NCBI GenBank assembly: GCA_024364735.1
Contig: JAGFNQ010000733.1
Location: 764,724 to 828,723, forward strand
Origin: Boesenbergia rotunda
Taxonomy: Eukaryota > Streptophyta > Magnoliopsida > Zingiberales > Zingiberaceae
Reading direction: 5' to 3'
Length of the DNA: 64,000 nt
In this document: piece by piece, positions 1 through 12,096 of the stretch
Position numbering within the stretch: the first letter of the stretch is position 1
Layout of the letters: the number at the start of each line of letters is the position of its first letter
Made by a program: the position numbers and the translations under genes
Notes under the pieces: generated by a model
Databases searched by the model: none
The model's input: the letters and a program-made list of their open reading frames with translations, nothing else
What the model was told of the DNA's origin: nothing

Positions 1-1050
1 ATTAGAGATATTAAAATAAATTGAAATTATACAATGAATTTCAACTTATCTGTTGAGTGACCTGAAAGTCCTGAGCTGCCTTGTATGTACAGTGCAGACT
101 CCCGAGCTGGACTTCCTGAGCTGGAGACTCCCGAGTCGGACTTCTTAAGCTGGATTTCCCAAGCTTAAGACTCTCGATCTAGATCTCCGGAGCCAGATTT
201 CTCGAGTCGGACTTCCTGAGCTGGATCTCCCAAGCTGGACTTCCCGAGCTGGATCTTCCGAGCTGGACTTCCCGAGCCGAACTTCCCGAGCCAGTCTTCC
301 CAAGCTGAAGACCCCTGAGCTTGAGAGGAAGAGTTGTTGAGGCCTGCATACTACAGTTTCCTTAAAACAGATTTATCCTCCTCCGACTGTGCTTCGAGGT
401 TATGATGGGTGTCTGTTTTCCAGGATACAACTATGGGATCATGTACAAAACCAAGCATTGGTTGCTCGTGGCGAACTGAGAAAGTACCTGATTGCTACCA
501 TAGGTAATCTACCTAGCGGGAGCACATGGAAGACTTTGGGGGACGAGATGGAAGACAATTGTTGCTCTGTCTATATCTTTTGCTCTCGGTCACAGCCTTT
601 TTATATAGGGTTTAGACCTATGCAGTAATTAATGACCAAACTAACGTCATTTACTGCTCATTAACCATCTAGAACAAAACAACCAGAGGTTATAGATTTT
701 GCATTAATCATAAATTAATGCATCCATTTCATTTGAGCAAAAATTTTCCCAGGTGGCAAAATGATGGTTTATTCGCTTGGACATTTTTTGGCCCGACTGG
801 GTCCTGCATTCGATGCGCGCAGGTCATGCACGCACATGAGTCAACTTGGTTCAGTATAAATCTGGGCCCTGGATCCCCCCCCCTTATGCACACCCATGCA
901 TGAGAGAGAGTCTCTCCCCATGCATTTGTTCACAACTAACATGTTTGTGAATCAATCTAAACAAACCAATATGCCTTGAAACTCCCAATGTAGGACTAAA
1001 GTCTCATTCACAATGGAGTCTCTTTTCTCTCCACCTCCCTTTCTATTCAC
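1..1050. repeat. Repeat-derived region, probably LTR remnants
   Basis: No coding region can be supported here. Bases 66-330 are a degenerate tandem array (separate entry). Two TATA-like stretches follow, near 598 (ttttatataggg) and 854 (agtataaat), the latter followed by a C run and CA/GA-rich leader-like sequence. Short repeats, then a TATA box, then a pyrimidine-rich stretch is how the better-defined LTRs of this window are built, so I infer LTR debris. I see no terminal TG/CA ends and no target-site duplication, so the family is unknown. Confidence 0.4.
66..330. repeat. Degenerate short tandem array (gagctggacttccc unit)
   Basis: About fifteen or more imperfect copies of a 14-16 base unit close to gagctggacttccc follow one another, with variants such as gagtcggacttc, gagccgaacttccc and aagctggatttccc. 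Unit length drifts and there is no open frame, so this is not a coding repeat. It lies 270 bases before a TATA-like sequence. It is probably part of an LTR promoter region, but the element is cut by the window edge. Confidence 0.6.
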
Positions 1051-1162
1051 TTGTATCCAACACAAAGCAAATGCAGACGTACGACTTCTGCTCTGCCTAC
1101 TCTAAGTCGAGCCGGGCGACAGGGCTACCGGCTACCGGCTACGACAGTGGGATTCGGCAGGG

Positions 1163-1348
1163 CTACTGGGGGAAGGCTGGCTCGCAGTCGTAGCCATCAC
1201 AGCCTCCATGCACGTCACTGCTGCTGCTGCTGCTGCTGCTCGACCCAGTACGGCGAACGAGACCAAAACCCAAGATGTGGCCAACCAGCAACAGCACAAC
1301 CACCACGATGAAGAAGATTTTGGTGGCCTTCCCCACATAGCACCACAT
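1163..1348 (-). CDS. Possible small single-span membrane protein
   Basis: A 61-residue frame starts with a few polar residues (MWCYVGKATK), then a strongly hydrophobic stretch (IFFIVVVVLLLVGHILGFGL) that could be a signal anchor or membrane span, then a polyserine run encoded by a CTG/CAG trinucleotide repeat, then a short Gly/Asp/Cys-rich tail ending in PAFPQ. The MGKATK-like start followed by an apolar stretch resembles short plant membrane peptides that I recall but cannot name. An overlapping 106-residue frame on the same strand has less protein-like composition. An internal start at the second Val/Gly cannot be excluded. The gene is unproven; function unknown. Confidence 0.35.
   Translation of the reverse strand: MWCYVGKATKIFFIVVVVLLLVGHILGFGLVRRTGSSSSSSSSSDVHGGCDGYDCEPAFPQ
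1217..1241. repeat. (CTG)n trinucleotide repeat
   Basis: Eight consecutive ctg/gct units on the + strand, read as serine codons in the minus-strand frame that covers it. Simple sequence, likely length-polymorphic. Confidence 0.9.
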
Positions 1349-1504
1349 CTTCCCTTCCTCATCCCACGGATAAGCACCGGATGCTCGATCACAAGGGGCA
1401 AATAAAGGCTAAGTCTGGGCGCTTGTGGACTAACACAGAGAAAATAAATCATGGTGACTGAAGAGATAAGTAAATGGGAATGAGTGATACAGACCGACTG
1501 CTCG

Positions 1505-1507
<3 letters not shown>

Positions 1508-1548
<41 letters not shown>
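1508..1548. repeat. (GA)n microsatellite
   Basis: About twenty uninterrupted ga dinucleotides. They lie about 160 bases upstream of the small minus-strand frame, where CT/GA repeats are common in plant 5' leaders. Confidence 0.95.
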
Positions 1549-1550
<2 letters not shown>

Positions 1551-1679
1551 AAGTTTGGAGTTCTGAGCTTTTGGGTCACTTTGAAAGGCATTGTATGGAG
1601 AATGGTGAGTAGGAAGGTTAATTTTCCCCACAGGTTTGAGGTTCGTTAGAAAAATATAAAATGGAGACAAATTCAAGGA

Positions 1680-2060
1680 GTATTTTGAGGTATAGGTTTA
1701 GATTCGGGGATTTTTTAAATCCCTGAAGATGTTATTCTCATCCTTGAATCTGTCCCGATACGAAACGATGGGGGACGGAAATGAGGATGGAGATGAAAAA
1801 GGGGATGCGGATGAGATGGAATTCCCCGATTAGTTCGGTAAATATTAGATGGAAAATGGGAATAACTATCATTTTAAATTTATTTTCAAAGATGAAGATT
1901 TAATCTCTGCGGGGTCGGAAATAATGATTCCCCGATTACACAGAACTTGAGATAGGGATAGAGATGGAGACGGGAATATAATTCAGGGTAGGGATGGGGA
2001 TAGCAAACCCGTCTTTGCCCCGCCCGATCACTCCATTGTCATCCCTAAAGGGAAGCCCAC
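1680..2060. repeat. Repeated gggatggggat / ttccccgat motif region
   Basis: The stretch is full of short repeats such as gatggagatg, gggatggggat and, in opposite sense, ttccccgatta and gccccgcccgat. The G-rich and C-rich motifs are partly complementary, so a foldback is possible. Such sequence is common in dispersed non-autonomous plant elements. I could not define ends. Confidence 0.3.
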
Positions 2061-3529
2061 AACAGTAAAGTTGTTGTAGTTATGTGAAATGTAAAATTCG
2101 TCGCCTTGACAACATCCCTCACGACTGTCTCACACCGTTGAGAAGGAGTAAACCAAGACATCAAAGTTAGTCGTAGGGTAATTCCTCGGACTTAATCGGG
2201 ATTCAACTCTTGCTCAATTTTACAAAACTCTTGCTCAATTCTACAAACTTATCCTGTGATAATTAGCTCGATTATACCTTGAGACAGTAAAATTGTTACA
2301 ATGTAACTGAATGACATAGATTCGAATCACAAAATTAACATTACACGATAAGCTTGAATATACTCAGGAATTAAGTGCAGTGGTAAGATATTTTAATAAT
2401 TAATTAGATATTTAAGATTTAATTTACAAGTATGACAAATAAATAAGATGGCCAATCTAAAAATATTGACCGGATCACAAGTATTTCCATATATATTATA
2501 GTGACCGGTGAAAATTAAAAAAAAAAAAAAATCAGATCCATCGCCTTCGAAATTAATCGATTCAAAATGTTAGATATCTAAATTATTTTTTAAAAACGAC
2601 TAGATCTTGCTCGAAATCCCATATTAATGGGAATTTTGTGGACCAAACTACCGATTTAGAAATGAAAAGAAGAATGAAAATTAAAAGAATACATTTTTTT
2701 ATATAATTAGAATCGTCACAAGTAACTCATTTTCAATCATCAAAATAACATCACAAGAATCTATATAATAATGACGAGAATGAAAATGAAATATTTATAT
2801 GGTAACAGTTTAAGTTTATGACTGCTATAATAAAATATGACTAATATTAATCAAAGTGGAAGGGTCGTGACAATTATAAATCATAGCTACTACAATAATT
2901 TTGAAAATAAAAATATTTTTTATTAAAAAAATGAAACAATAGATATTTTGATGATAAATAAAAAAAAACTATTGACCATTCCAAATAAAAAGAGCGCCAA
3001 AAAAGGGGTGGAAAAAAAAGGAAGAGCAGCAACATAACTCAACCATGTTCATCACTTGGCACTGACATTGCTTACATGGTACAATTGCAGGCACACAGCA
3101 GTGCCAACAAAGGCCGATGGCATGGAACAAAAACGCCAGTCCTCCTTCATCACGTGTATCATACAAATCATTCAAAAATATTGCAAACTAACACTTTTAG
3201 ACCTGCACAACCTGCTCAACTCAAGTACAAAATTCACAGTGTGTTTTTAGTTTTGCTTCCCATCTGCCATGGGGTCGATGCGCGCACATAGGTGTGCAGA
3301 TGTGATTGTTGAATGTTCTGCGACCAAAGTTTTGCTTCTGGAGATCGTTAAACAACGCCGGCATCTTCCAAAAGGTGGTAGTATCCAGCATCCTGTGCCA
3401 GTGCATAAAGAAAACTAATGACGACATCTAATTAAAGAATGGTTTTTCAATCATCAAAGAATAACTAAAGGTTGATAGACACACTGCAAATCGAATGTTA
3501 CCCCTTTTTTTCAAACCGAGGTCAGGCAA
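2061..3529. other. AT-rich spacer and formin 3' flank
   Basis: No coding frame in this stretch has a protein-like composition. It includes an A run at 2518-2532 and long AT-rich tracts. The last 200-300 bases are the likely 3' untranslated region of the minus-strand formin gene. I see nothing else. Confidence 0.5.
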
Positions 3530-6500
3530 TCAACTTTCTTCGTCGTTTGAGGAATCTGAGCTAGAACTACCGTCCACACGCCGATCCTTGATCGCGGGAA
3601 AAAGCAGCTCCTTTGGACTGGGCATGGATGATGACGACGACGAGTTTTCACGAGTTGGAGCTGGCTGCTTTACTTTCCTTGGTGTTTCTCTAACTTCTTT
3701 GCATGCCTTTTCCAAAATCTGAAGAAAGTCTCGTACGATTACAAACAATCGTAGCCCCTCGTCCTTGGCTGAATTTCCATGGAAAAAGTCGATGGTTTTC
3801 TTCACCAAAGATCTTATTCTCTTGTCCTCCTCTGTTATGAAAGTGATTTCAGTTTCAACATTCGAGGAAAATGTCTTAAGCGTGTCATGAAACCCACTTT
3901 CCTCCTCGAGGCTCTTCATGCTTGTATTTAGGAATTCCTTCGTCTTTCCTAATCTGAGGTTAAGGCTTGCTACCAACGATGTCAATGCATCAGCATCCAG
4001 ACCTGCAGCTTTCTTGACATTTTGAAGTTCATCTCCGACGCCTGAAACAACTTTGAGACCAAGTTTACAGAAGTAGTCTTCGGATTCGTGGAGTGAATCG
4101 TCAGAAAGATTGCTAGATTTGACTCTAGAGATGCTCCCACTTCGCTCCCTTGCCTGGCGAACAGCACGCACCCCTTCTGATCGGATTATCTCTTGGACAA
4201 CAAAATGCAACAGCGTTGTCTTGCCATCAGCTCCTTTGACATCTGAAAGCTTCAAGAGTGTATCGAGCTTGAATGCTTGTGCTCCCCCACGGAAGGTACC
4301 ATCATTCATACGATTGCCAGTTTTAAGAACAGCTTCTAATAGCTTCAAGAACAGGCGATTACTTTTTAACTCTCCACAAGCCATCTGAAAATAATAGATG
4401 GGGCAAAAAAAAAAAGAGCAAGTGATTCGAATCAACTACACAAATAGTAATAGATATGTAGGAAAAAAAACAATTATATGATGATATAATCAACATGCGT
4501 GATATTCATGAGAAGTCTTTTAAGTTTATTTTTATTTTCTTAAGAATTTCACTGATGAAAAGAAACTTATTAGACGATTGTCTGATATTGCTCAGCTATG
4601 GAACATAACCATTACTGGAAAGAAAAACCAAAGCTTGACATGTTTGAAAATTTGTTGTTAAATTTTAACGGAAGGAATGATGGCACAAATAATGGTAACT
4701 TTACAAGTTTATAAACACTAGCATAAACATCATTAAGTCATATAAGCTAGCAAAACTGATAGATTAACATACTAAAACATTTGTAACACGACAAACAACC
4801 TTATAAAATACTATAAACAACTAAATGAGAAAACTATAAAATTAATTGCCTTCATCACGAATGAAATAATAGAGGTAGACATATTATACCTTATATCAAA
4901 TATCTCCACGAAGCATTTTGGAAACTTAGTTATCACACACATGTAATATAACTTCAAAAGCATAACAGACCCAAAAGGATGTCATTTTGTGTGTTCAGGG
5001 TCATCATTGAATGAAACCAGACTGAAGTTTAGATAACAAATTCTCCAATACAAGTTTACCGATATATACTCCTTCAACACGAGTTATAAGCACGTGTACT
5101 AATTCTTTTTTAAGTATCTTCACCTGATCATGTTGCTCTAGGCCATCATTTTATTTGATATGTGAATCCTGGGATTCAACAATCAACTATTTGTAATATG
5201 ACATCTGAATAGTACAAGAGATATTACCTCTAGTATAGAGAATGACTGCTTGACATTTAAAAGATCTTCTGGCAGAGAAGCCTTAAAAAGAAGTACATCT
5301 AGTCGTTGGAAAGCAAAAGGGATTTCCAGTAAAGCTTTCAAGAACTGTTCTGCTAAAGCAAGCTCAGAGAGATCTCCTGTGAACAATCGAAGCCTCAGCT
5401 CTTCATCAACTGTAGGAGCCATCTTGAGCAATGTTTGGAGTAACTCCACAGAAAGCACATTTTCTTCTTCAGAAAAAAAAACACAGATAAAGCATCACAA
5501 TGGATGACAAAGTTCAAATTGTTAAGGTACATGTCAAACCTTGTAGGTTAAACAGAAAACATTCAAGTTATAGTCTGTACAAGGTGAAAGATAATTCACA
5601 AGAGCAAAAAATCAAATGAAAAGATGTAAGAATAGAAGAAGTGATCTTCGGGAAATGGTCAATAAAGGGAATCAAAAACATTTGTGTCACTTCATTGCAG
5701 GCATTTTGGGTGTTGAAATATGTATTTTGGAAGCAAAAAACATCATGCTAGGGCTGTAGGTCAAAGACAAACTTTGACTTCAGAAAAGCACAGATTCAAG
5801 GACCATAGAAAAGATTGTTTTTCATACACACACACTTGTGCGGACACACCAAAATAAAGTTGCCAAAAGTTTATATGTAGAATATGTTTCCAGTCTAAGT
5901 AACTTGACTATTCTAATTCCCTCTACCATTTTCAACTTCCACTATAATCCATTCAACTGTGCTAACTATAAATTGATTCTCTTTCAATGTCAATTGATTC
6001 TATTTCATATTATCATGATATCATCAATCAAAATTTTACTTGCTCTCCGGATATCATTACTTTTTTCTTCTAATAGCCCCATACATTCATCTTACCAAGC
6101 AAATGAACAAACAATTTTTCAAAAAAATAACAAATTCAAGCTTGCAAGTCACCAACATAAGAGGACAAGATAAACAATTTTTTCAACAGATCCAAATTGC
6201 TCAAGAAAATTTTGTTTATTATTCCAAGTTAGTTAAAGTATAAATCCCTACCAGACTCATAAACACTAAACTAGGTGCAAAATGTAACTATACATTGGCA
6301 TAAAATGTTCTTGAAGACAATTTGCTATTTAATTTCAAGTGTACCTCCTTCCAAGAGTGCAGCACGGACTACTACTATTTTCACATTCAGTGCCTTCAAT
6401 GAAATTGCCAAATTTTGAGATTTCTTGGCATCAAGTATTCGAGCAAGCTGAACAGGGGGCTTTGATGATAACTCCTTCCCAACATTTTTTGTGTTATTAA

Positions 6501-9243
6501 CAGGTGTATAGCCGAATAGACTTTCAATCATCTCTTCATCAAACCTAAATATCAAACATCAGTATAAGATTGCACGAAGGATCAAAACAAAAATTACCAA
6601 GGAGCATACTGGAAAGAACCAGACTGAAGCTGGTCCCACACCATTGATTGATCAGAGTTTGCATGAACTTTATCCCAAAAGAATGGCTTCAATTTTGTTT
6701 TTGGTGCTTGGTTGCTTGATGGAGTATGTTTTAGTCCAAGTGGGGCTGGTCGTGGTGCTCTTGCGTTTGGGGGTGGTGGAAGGGGGGCAGTAGAAGATTT
6801 TAGTGGAGGCGGAGGGGGACCAACTTTTTTGTTTGGCGGTGGTGGTGGCGGCGGCCCCCTAGCAACTGGATTATCCGTCTGAACTGGAGGAGCCACTACA
6901 GGCGGTGGTGGAGGTTGTGGAGATCCTGAAGCTTGTGGAGGGGATTGTTCAGATGGAGCTTGTGGATGTCCTTGGCATTGAGGAAGTCCAGGAGGTGGTG
7001 GAATACTGGAAGGTGGTGGTGGTGGTGGTGGATGACCAGAAGGTGGTGGTGGTGGTGGTGGTGGATGACCAGAAGGTGGTGGTGGTGGTGGTGGTGGATG
7101 ACCAGAATGTGGTGGTGGTGGTGGTGGTGGTGGATGACTAGAAGTGGTGGTGGCGGTGATGGTGGTAGTGGTGGATGACCAGAAGGTGGAGGTGGCGGAT
7201 GATCAGAAGGTGGCGGCGGTGGCGGCGGCGGCGGTGACGGCGGCGACGGCGACGGCGACGGCGGTGACGGCGGCGACGACGATGGCGGCGGCGCTCCTGC
7301 TAGAGTTTGTGGAGGTTGCTGAGTTACAGCTGTAGTAGATGGAGGTGCAAGTGATTGCGGTGATAGCAGTGATGGTGGCGGCGGCTCATTTTGATCTTGT
7401 GGAGGTTGTGAAGGTACAATTGGAGTAGCCTTTCCTGCAGGTTCATTCGTAGGCACACTAGAGGGATCTATTGATGAATTGGAAGTTCTTGAGTCTTCAG
7501 TTGAGTCAACATTCAAGGAAGCATTATCATGTTTTGGTTCGGATTTATGGGATAAAACTTCCAACTTATTCTTCCCTTGTAAGCTTGTAGGGCTTTGTGG
7601 AGAACCTAGAACAATAATAAAAATAAATTAGCAGTTGAGTTTTGTGGTCACACAGCCAAAAGTACAAAGCATATGAACTTCCATACCAGAGAGGTCACTC
7701 AAACTATGACTTAGGAGTGGACTGTCATCTCTTAAGCTAGAGCGTAAAAAAACCTTTTTCTTACGGCATTTGTAATATATGATGAAGAGAATCACTGCAA
7801 AAAAAGATGTCCCAGTTACGCTTAAAATAACTGAAAGAAAAATTGTCTCATTGATGTTCTCTTGTGTCTCTGGTGACAAATTTTCTTCTGCACTCATGCT
7901 GAATTTTGATGAAGAGGATATGTGAGCAAGAGTTGGAAGTACATCAGGAGTTTGTCTCCTTGCAGGAACTGGGGGAGGGGAAGGCAATGGATCAAATCCA
8001 TTTGCAATATATGGAAATGCAGCTGAAGCATGAGAAGCAGGTGCACCAACTGTTGCAGATTGACCAGAAAGATTCCGTCTTGAAGGATGCCCAAGTAAGT
8101 AGCCAAGATAACAAGAATACAAGTTCTGATAACCATTCTCTTCTAGTGAACTAAGAGCTTGGTGGCTCTGTTTTCTCAAACAGTCAAGATAGTGTGCAAG
8201 ATGTGAACATAGAGAAGTTGCAGCTTCATCTTGGACTTCTCCTGTAGGTGAACCAGCTTTTACATAGATATGCTTAGAACCTTTGACAAAGGCCTCCAAA
8301 AGAGGTAATCGACAATTGTTAATTATCTCATTTATGTCTTCAAATTGTAGACCACAATCAAGCAACATTTTTTCCATCTGTCATAGTTGTAAATCATCAG
8401 CATCCAATATCTATAGTGAGATAATTGTATCAGCAGAAAATCATATGACGCATTCATTGAGATAGATGTCACACAACTGGCATCTCTTTTTGTTATCAGG
8501 GGCTGAAAAATTCCTGAAGATTCCTTCTGGGTTTTGATTGTAGGAGAAATCCAGTTCTCAAATGTAAATAATTACCAACAGAGAGAAAATTAAATGGCAC
8601 ACAAATATGATATTAGTGTAGAATATCCCTGAATAGTTAATTTTATGTCCACAGAAACAATATCCCTGAATAGTTATCGTGCCTTGTTGAAGGTACACAC
8701 TGTAATCGATTTGAAGCACACAGACTCATCTCGCCTGACTACACTTCTAATCTATTGACAATAATATAAGCACACAATGACTAGATGTCAACTAGAGCTT
8801 TGGTGTTAACTAGAGGTATGAAACAACCTAGTATAATTAATTTTAAAGGACAAAACAGATATGATGTGGCTTAATGGTAGCTCAAATGAGACATATTAAC
8901 TATCGATGAAGTTTCAAGATGACATGCTAACTAACTCCTTAAACCTTTTCCAGACAAAGAACTAGAAAATCAAGAATTGATAGACCACGAACTTCTTCAC
9001 TATGAAACACCATCATCACATCAAGTTAAGTTTATAGAGCTACGCTTTCTAAACTATAATTCTAGCTATAATTCAACAAAGAATATGAATCAAAGAAAGA
9101 TGAAAATGGCATCGAAGCCTTCTTCTTACCATATAAGGAGCCAAACTGAAGAACTGTAATTGTCTCCCAGATGACATTTGTGGAACAACCAGAAATAAAA
9201 TCATACATACAACAATCACACCATTCCTGCTTAAGGCCATCAT
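3530..9243 (-). CDS. Class I formin (FH1-FH2 actin nucleator), six coding exons
   Basis: Formins nucleate and elongate actin filaments; plant class I members span the plasma membrane. Coding exons on the minus strand are 9243-9130, 8377-7687, 7605-6610, 6544-6345, 5466-5228 and 4384-3530, all with GT..AG introns. Exon 1 encodes a signal peptide (apolar VIVVCMILFLVV). Exon 2 carries an extracellular part and a membrane span (IFLSVILSV to ILFIIYY) followed by a basic stop-transfer KCRKKK. Exon 3 holds the proline-rich FH1. FH2 begins at LKPFFWDKV and runs through MVWDQLQSGSFQ, the FGY motif and LLEAVLKTGNRMN in exon 6. The product would be about 1031 residues. Exon phases agree only if one extra base is allowed in exon 3, so as written the frame breaks in FH1 near 7143. 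It is either a real lesion or a sequence error; FH2 shows no other damage. Confidence 0.88.
6840..7265 (-). repeat. Formin FH1 polyproline tandem repeat
   Basis: Within formin exon 3 the minus strand encodes repeated runs of six to eight prolines separated by SGH or HSGH. FH1 polyproline tracts bind profilin-actin and feed it to FH2. At DNA level it is an interrupted ggt/ggc repeat with a spacer close to ggatgaccagaa. Such repeats slip easily, which matters for the frameshift located inside it. Confidence 0.85.
7138..7146 (-). other. One-base deletion (frameshift) in FH1 repeat
   Basis: Most spacers in this array read ccagaaggtggtgg on the + strand; here the sequence reads ctagaagtggtgg, one g short. 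Upstream (higher coordinates) the minus strand encodes PPPPPSGHPP. After this point the same frame turns into LLVI followed by polyhistidine and stops at 6896, while the FH1-FH2 frame resumes in the neighbouring frame. Summing exon lengths also shows exon 3 one base short. Confidence 0.8.
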
Positions 9244-10115
9244 CTCTCTGATACAGCCTGTGCATATATGCTACCATTCTCATGACATAAGTTTGTCCTT
9301 GCAGAATAGCTCTCAGAATATCGCCTATGCCTTACACAAAAGATCATTTGACGTCCTTCCTTGAAGTGAGAAATCTCTGAGCCATGATCCTAATGTCCAG
9401 AACCAAGAACCAGTTGAAGTTACCCGTGGAATGGATAGATACTATTCACGCAGAATCATTAGCTTGAGCTATCGTATGATAAAACCATATGCTCACTTTT
9501 CATAAATATTCTTTCGATGTTATCCTGCTGAATGGATAGATTCCAAAAGGCCAATGCCAGAATGAAAGCATCAGAAATCCGCAACTGGAGACGACCAATG
9601 CCTGAACGCCTAACTAGGAATCAAAAGACGCCAAAGATCGATTCTTTCTCTTCCGTGAAGGCGCAAAAGATCCAAACGTATAACGCACGGCTCGAATTAC
9701 CAAAAAGGAGAGGCATCCCCAAACCCTAAAGAAGAAATCCAAACGATGCGCTGAGAAACCACGAAATGTGCCAAAATTCGACAAACACCAAGACCTGGCA
9801 TGTCATTCAGGCGGAACGCAAGGGATCCTGGAAGGAAATAGATAGGATCGAGCCTGCCGGGTTCCTCGCCTGAGGCCTCTGCCCCCCTTTTGGTTGGCTG
9901 ACTGGCCTCCGAGGACGAACTTTGTGACAAAATGAGAGCTGAGCGAAAGGAAAAGGAGCTCTTTTGTGGACGAAGACGCCCGAATGGAGGATTGCGACAA
10001 GCAATTTCTCTATCCTCGATGCTTCTTCCTCCTTGGCGTGTAGAACTTCGGATTAGGGAGGAAGCGAGGAAAAGAGGAGACCGGAGGGCGGAAGACGCTC
10101 GAGGGAGAAATTAGC
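9244..10115 (-). promoter_or_regulatory. Formin 5' leader and promoter region
   Basis: Upstream of the formin ATG the sequence becomes more GC-rich between about 9700 and 10110, then falls abruptly into AT-rich spacer. This is typical of the transcribed 5' end of a plant gene, and a leader intron is likely. The frames seen here on both strands are short and have no protein-like features. The transcription start is not resolved. Confidence 0.4.
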
Positions 10116-11939
10116 GCGGCCTTTTGTTGGCTATTGATATATTAATTTATCACCGCACCGTTTACAACTCTATTATTTTCTCTTTACTTTTTTTCCCCCA
10201 AAAAAAATAAATATGTATTCTAATTTTTTAAAATATTCTTATTTTCACTATTGATAATTATAAGTAATTTTGGTCAAATTACTTTATATTATAATCAAAC
10301 TGTTATGGGTAGCGACTTCAATAAATAAAAACTATTACAGTAAAATAGAAATGATTTTGGATAAAAATCAAAAGGATTTTTTTTCAAAAAAATTAAAAAG
10401 ACAGCTTATCTGATATTTTTTCCAAACATACTTTACTTATAATAAGGCAGTCAATTACCGGTTAAGTCTGAGTGATTAACTCAGATTTCCTAAATTAATC
10501 GTTCATTAAAAGAAATTCATCTGTTAATTCAACTAAGACTTCCACTTTAGATACTTGATAAACTGCAAAGATGTTCCGCCACTAATGAACTTTAAATAAT
10601 TTTGATTGAGTTATTAAAGAGTATTTTGATATAATAATATTTATCATTCAAGATTTAGGATTCGAGAATTTGAGATTTAGCTAAGTAACAATTATAATTA
10701 TTTTAAAGTGATTTTGACCAATTTAAAATGATTTTGAGAAAATTTAAATAATTTTTAACAAGTTGATAATGAATATTTTGATATAGTAATTTTATTTCAT
10801 GTATAGTCATTTTAATTAAAATAATTAATTTTTCATATTATAACCGCTATTAAATAGTGACTACATTAGTTAATAATGTTGAAACAAAGAGTATTTTAAG
10901 TACAAAATATTTGATGGACGTTCTTTTAAATATTTTAAAAAATAAAGTCATTTTGATGTTGCATAATTTGGGACAACCTTTCAAATTTTGCCCAATAAAT
11001 TTTATCATACTAAAGTGATTTTCATTAAGTTGAAATAACGTTGATCAAATTGAAAATATATATCTATATAAAATAATTTTGAGTGAGTTAGAATAATTTT
11101 ATTTTATATAATAGTTTTAGTCAAAGTTGCTACCATACTTTTAATATTTTTTTAAAAAAAATATGATGATAATAATGAAAATAAGAGATATTTTTATTTA
11201 TTTATTTTCCTTAATTTGTACTCTCTTAATATAATATGTCATATTTATGTCAATTTTAATATATAATTTTGATATAATATATTATTTATAAATTATTTGA
11301 TGATAAGAATGATATTTTGTTTACATTATTGGAAAGAGTTTACAGTCGGCAATTTTCAGAGAAGAGAAAAGCGAGTATTTGTCCATATTTGAGTGTGTAT
11401 TTTTTTTTTCAAAATTTAATACTAATAATTTATATTAAAATTTAGCACCATTAATTTTAGGTTGATTATTAGGATGTTAATATAACATTCATTGACATCA
11501 TACCAACCTAGCAAAATGTTCGTGAATATTAGAATGGAATAATCATTCAATTAATGTTAGTGAGTATTTAATTTTTAGAATCGATTAATTTTGAAAATAA
11601 CTAATCAATGAAAACTTTTCATCTATCATTAAAGTGAATTCGGAAAATGATAAATGACCTAACACTTATTCAGGAAGGGACAAATGAATCGACACCCACT
11701 TCCAAGAATTAATCATAGTGAACAAAAATCTTTATTAAGAATCACTCAGATATTCTTATTGTGTCGACCATATCTTGTCACTTGCATTATGCCTTGGGGA
11801 CAACATGTGTAGTGAAAGAGCAAGATGAGATGAGCAATATAGCTTAAAGATTGTTGACATTATTAGTGATTTACATGTTGGATTATAGAATCTAGCATGG
11901 CCTATTAGATCTAGCCAATATAAAAAACCTTATTTAGAA

Positions 11940-11987
<48 letters not shown>

Positions 11988-12096
11988 GTGTATATATATT
12001 TATATAATCTCGAATATTTATCTACTAAATTTAATAAATAGACGTGTTTGAATAGATTTTGTGAGTATATAGACGCAAACGCCAGGGGTCGACAGA
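10116..12096. other. AT-rich intergenic spacer
   Basis: No gene seen. The stretch is rich in short motifs of the type ttttgaNtNaatt (for example attttgaccaatttaaaatgattttgag near 10710), repeated loosely to about 11110, which suggests an old, strongly mutated repeat. It ends in a trinucleotide microsatellite. Confidence 0.5.
11944..11987. repeat. (TTA)n microsatellite
   Basis: About fourteen uninterrupted tta/att units about 110 bases beyond the 3' end of the ABCG coding region. Confidence 0.95.

Noticed and set aside
6905..7178. Polyvaline / polytryptophan frames on the + strand
   Set aside because: They are alternative readings of the FH1 GGT repeat.
9532..10114. Several 60-77 residue frames upstream of the formin
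   Set aside because: All short, on both strands, and lying in what looks like the formin leader and promoter.
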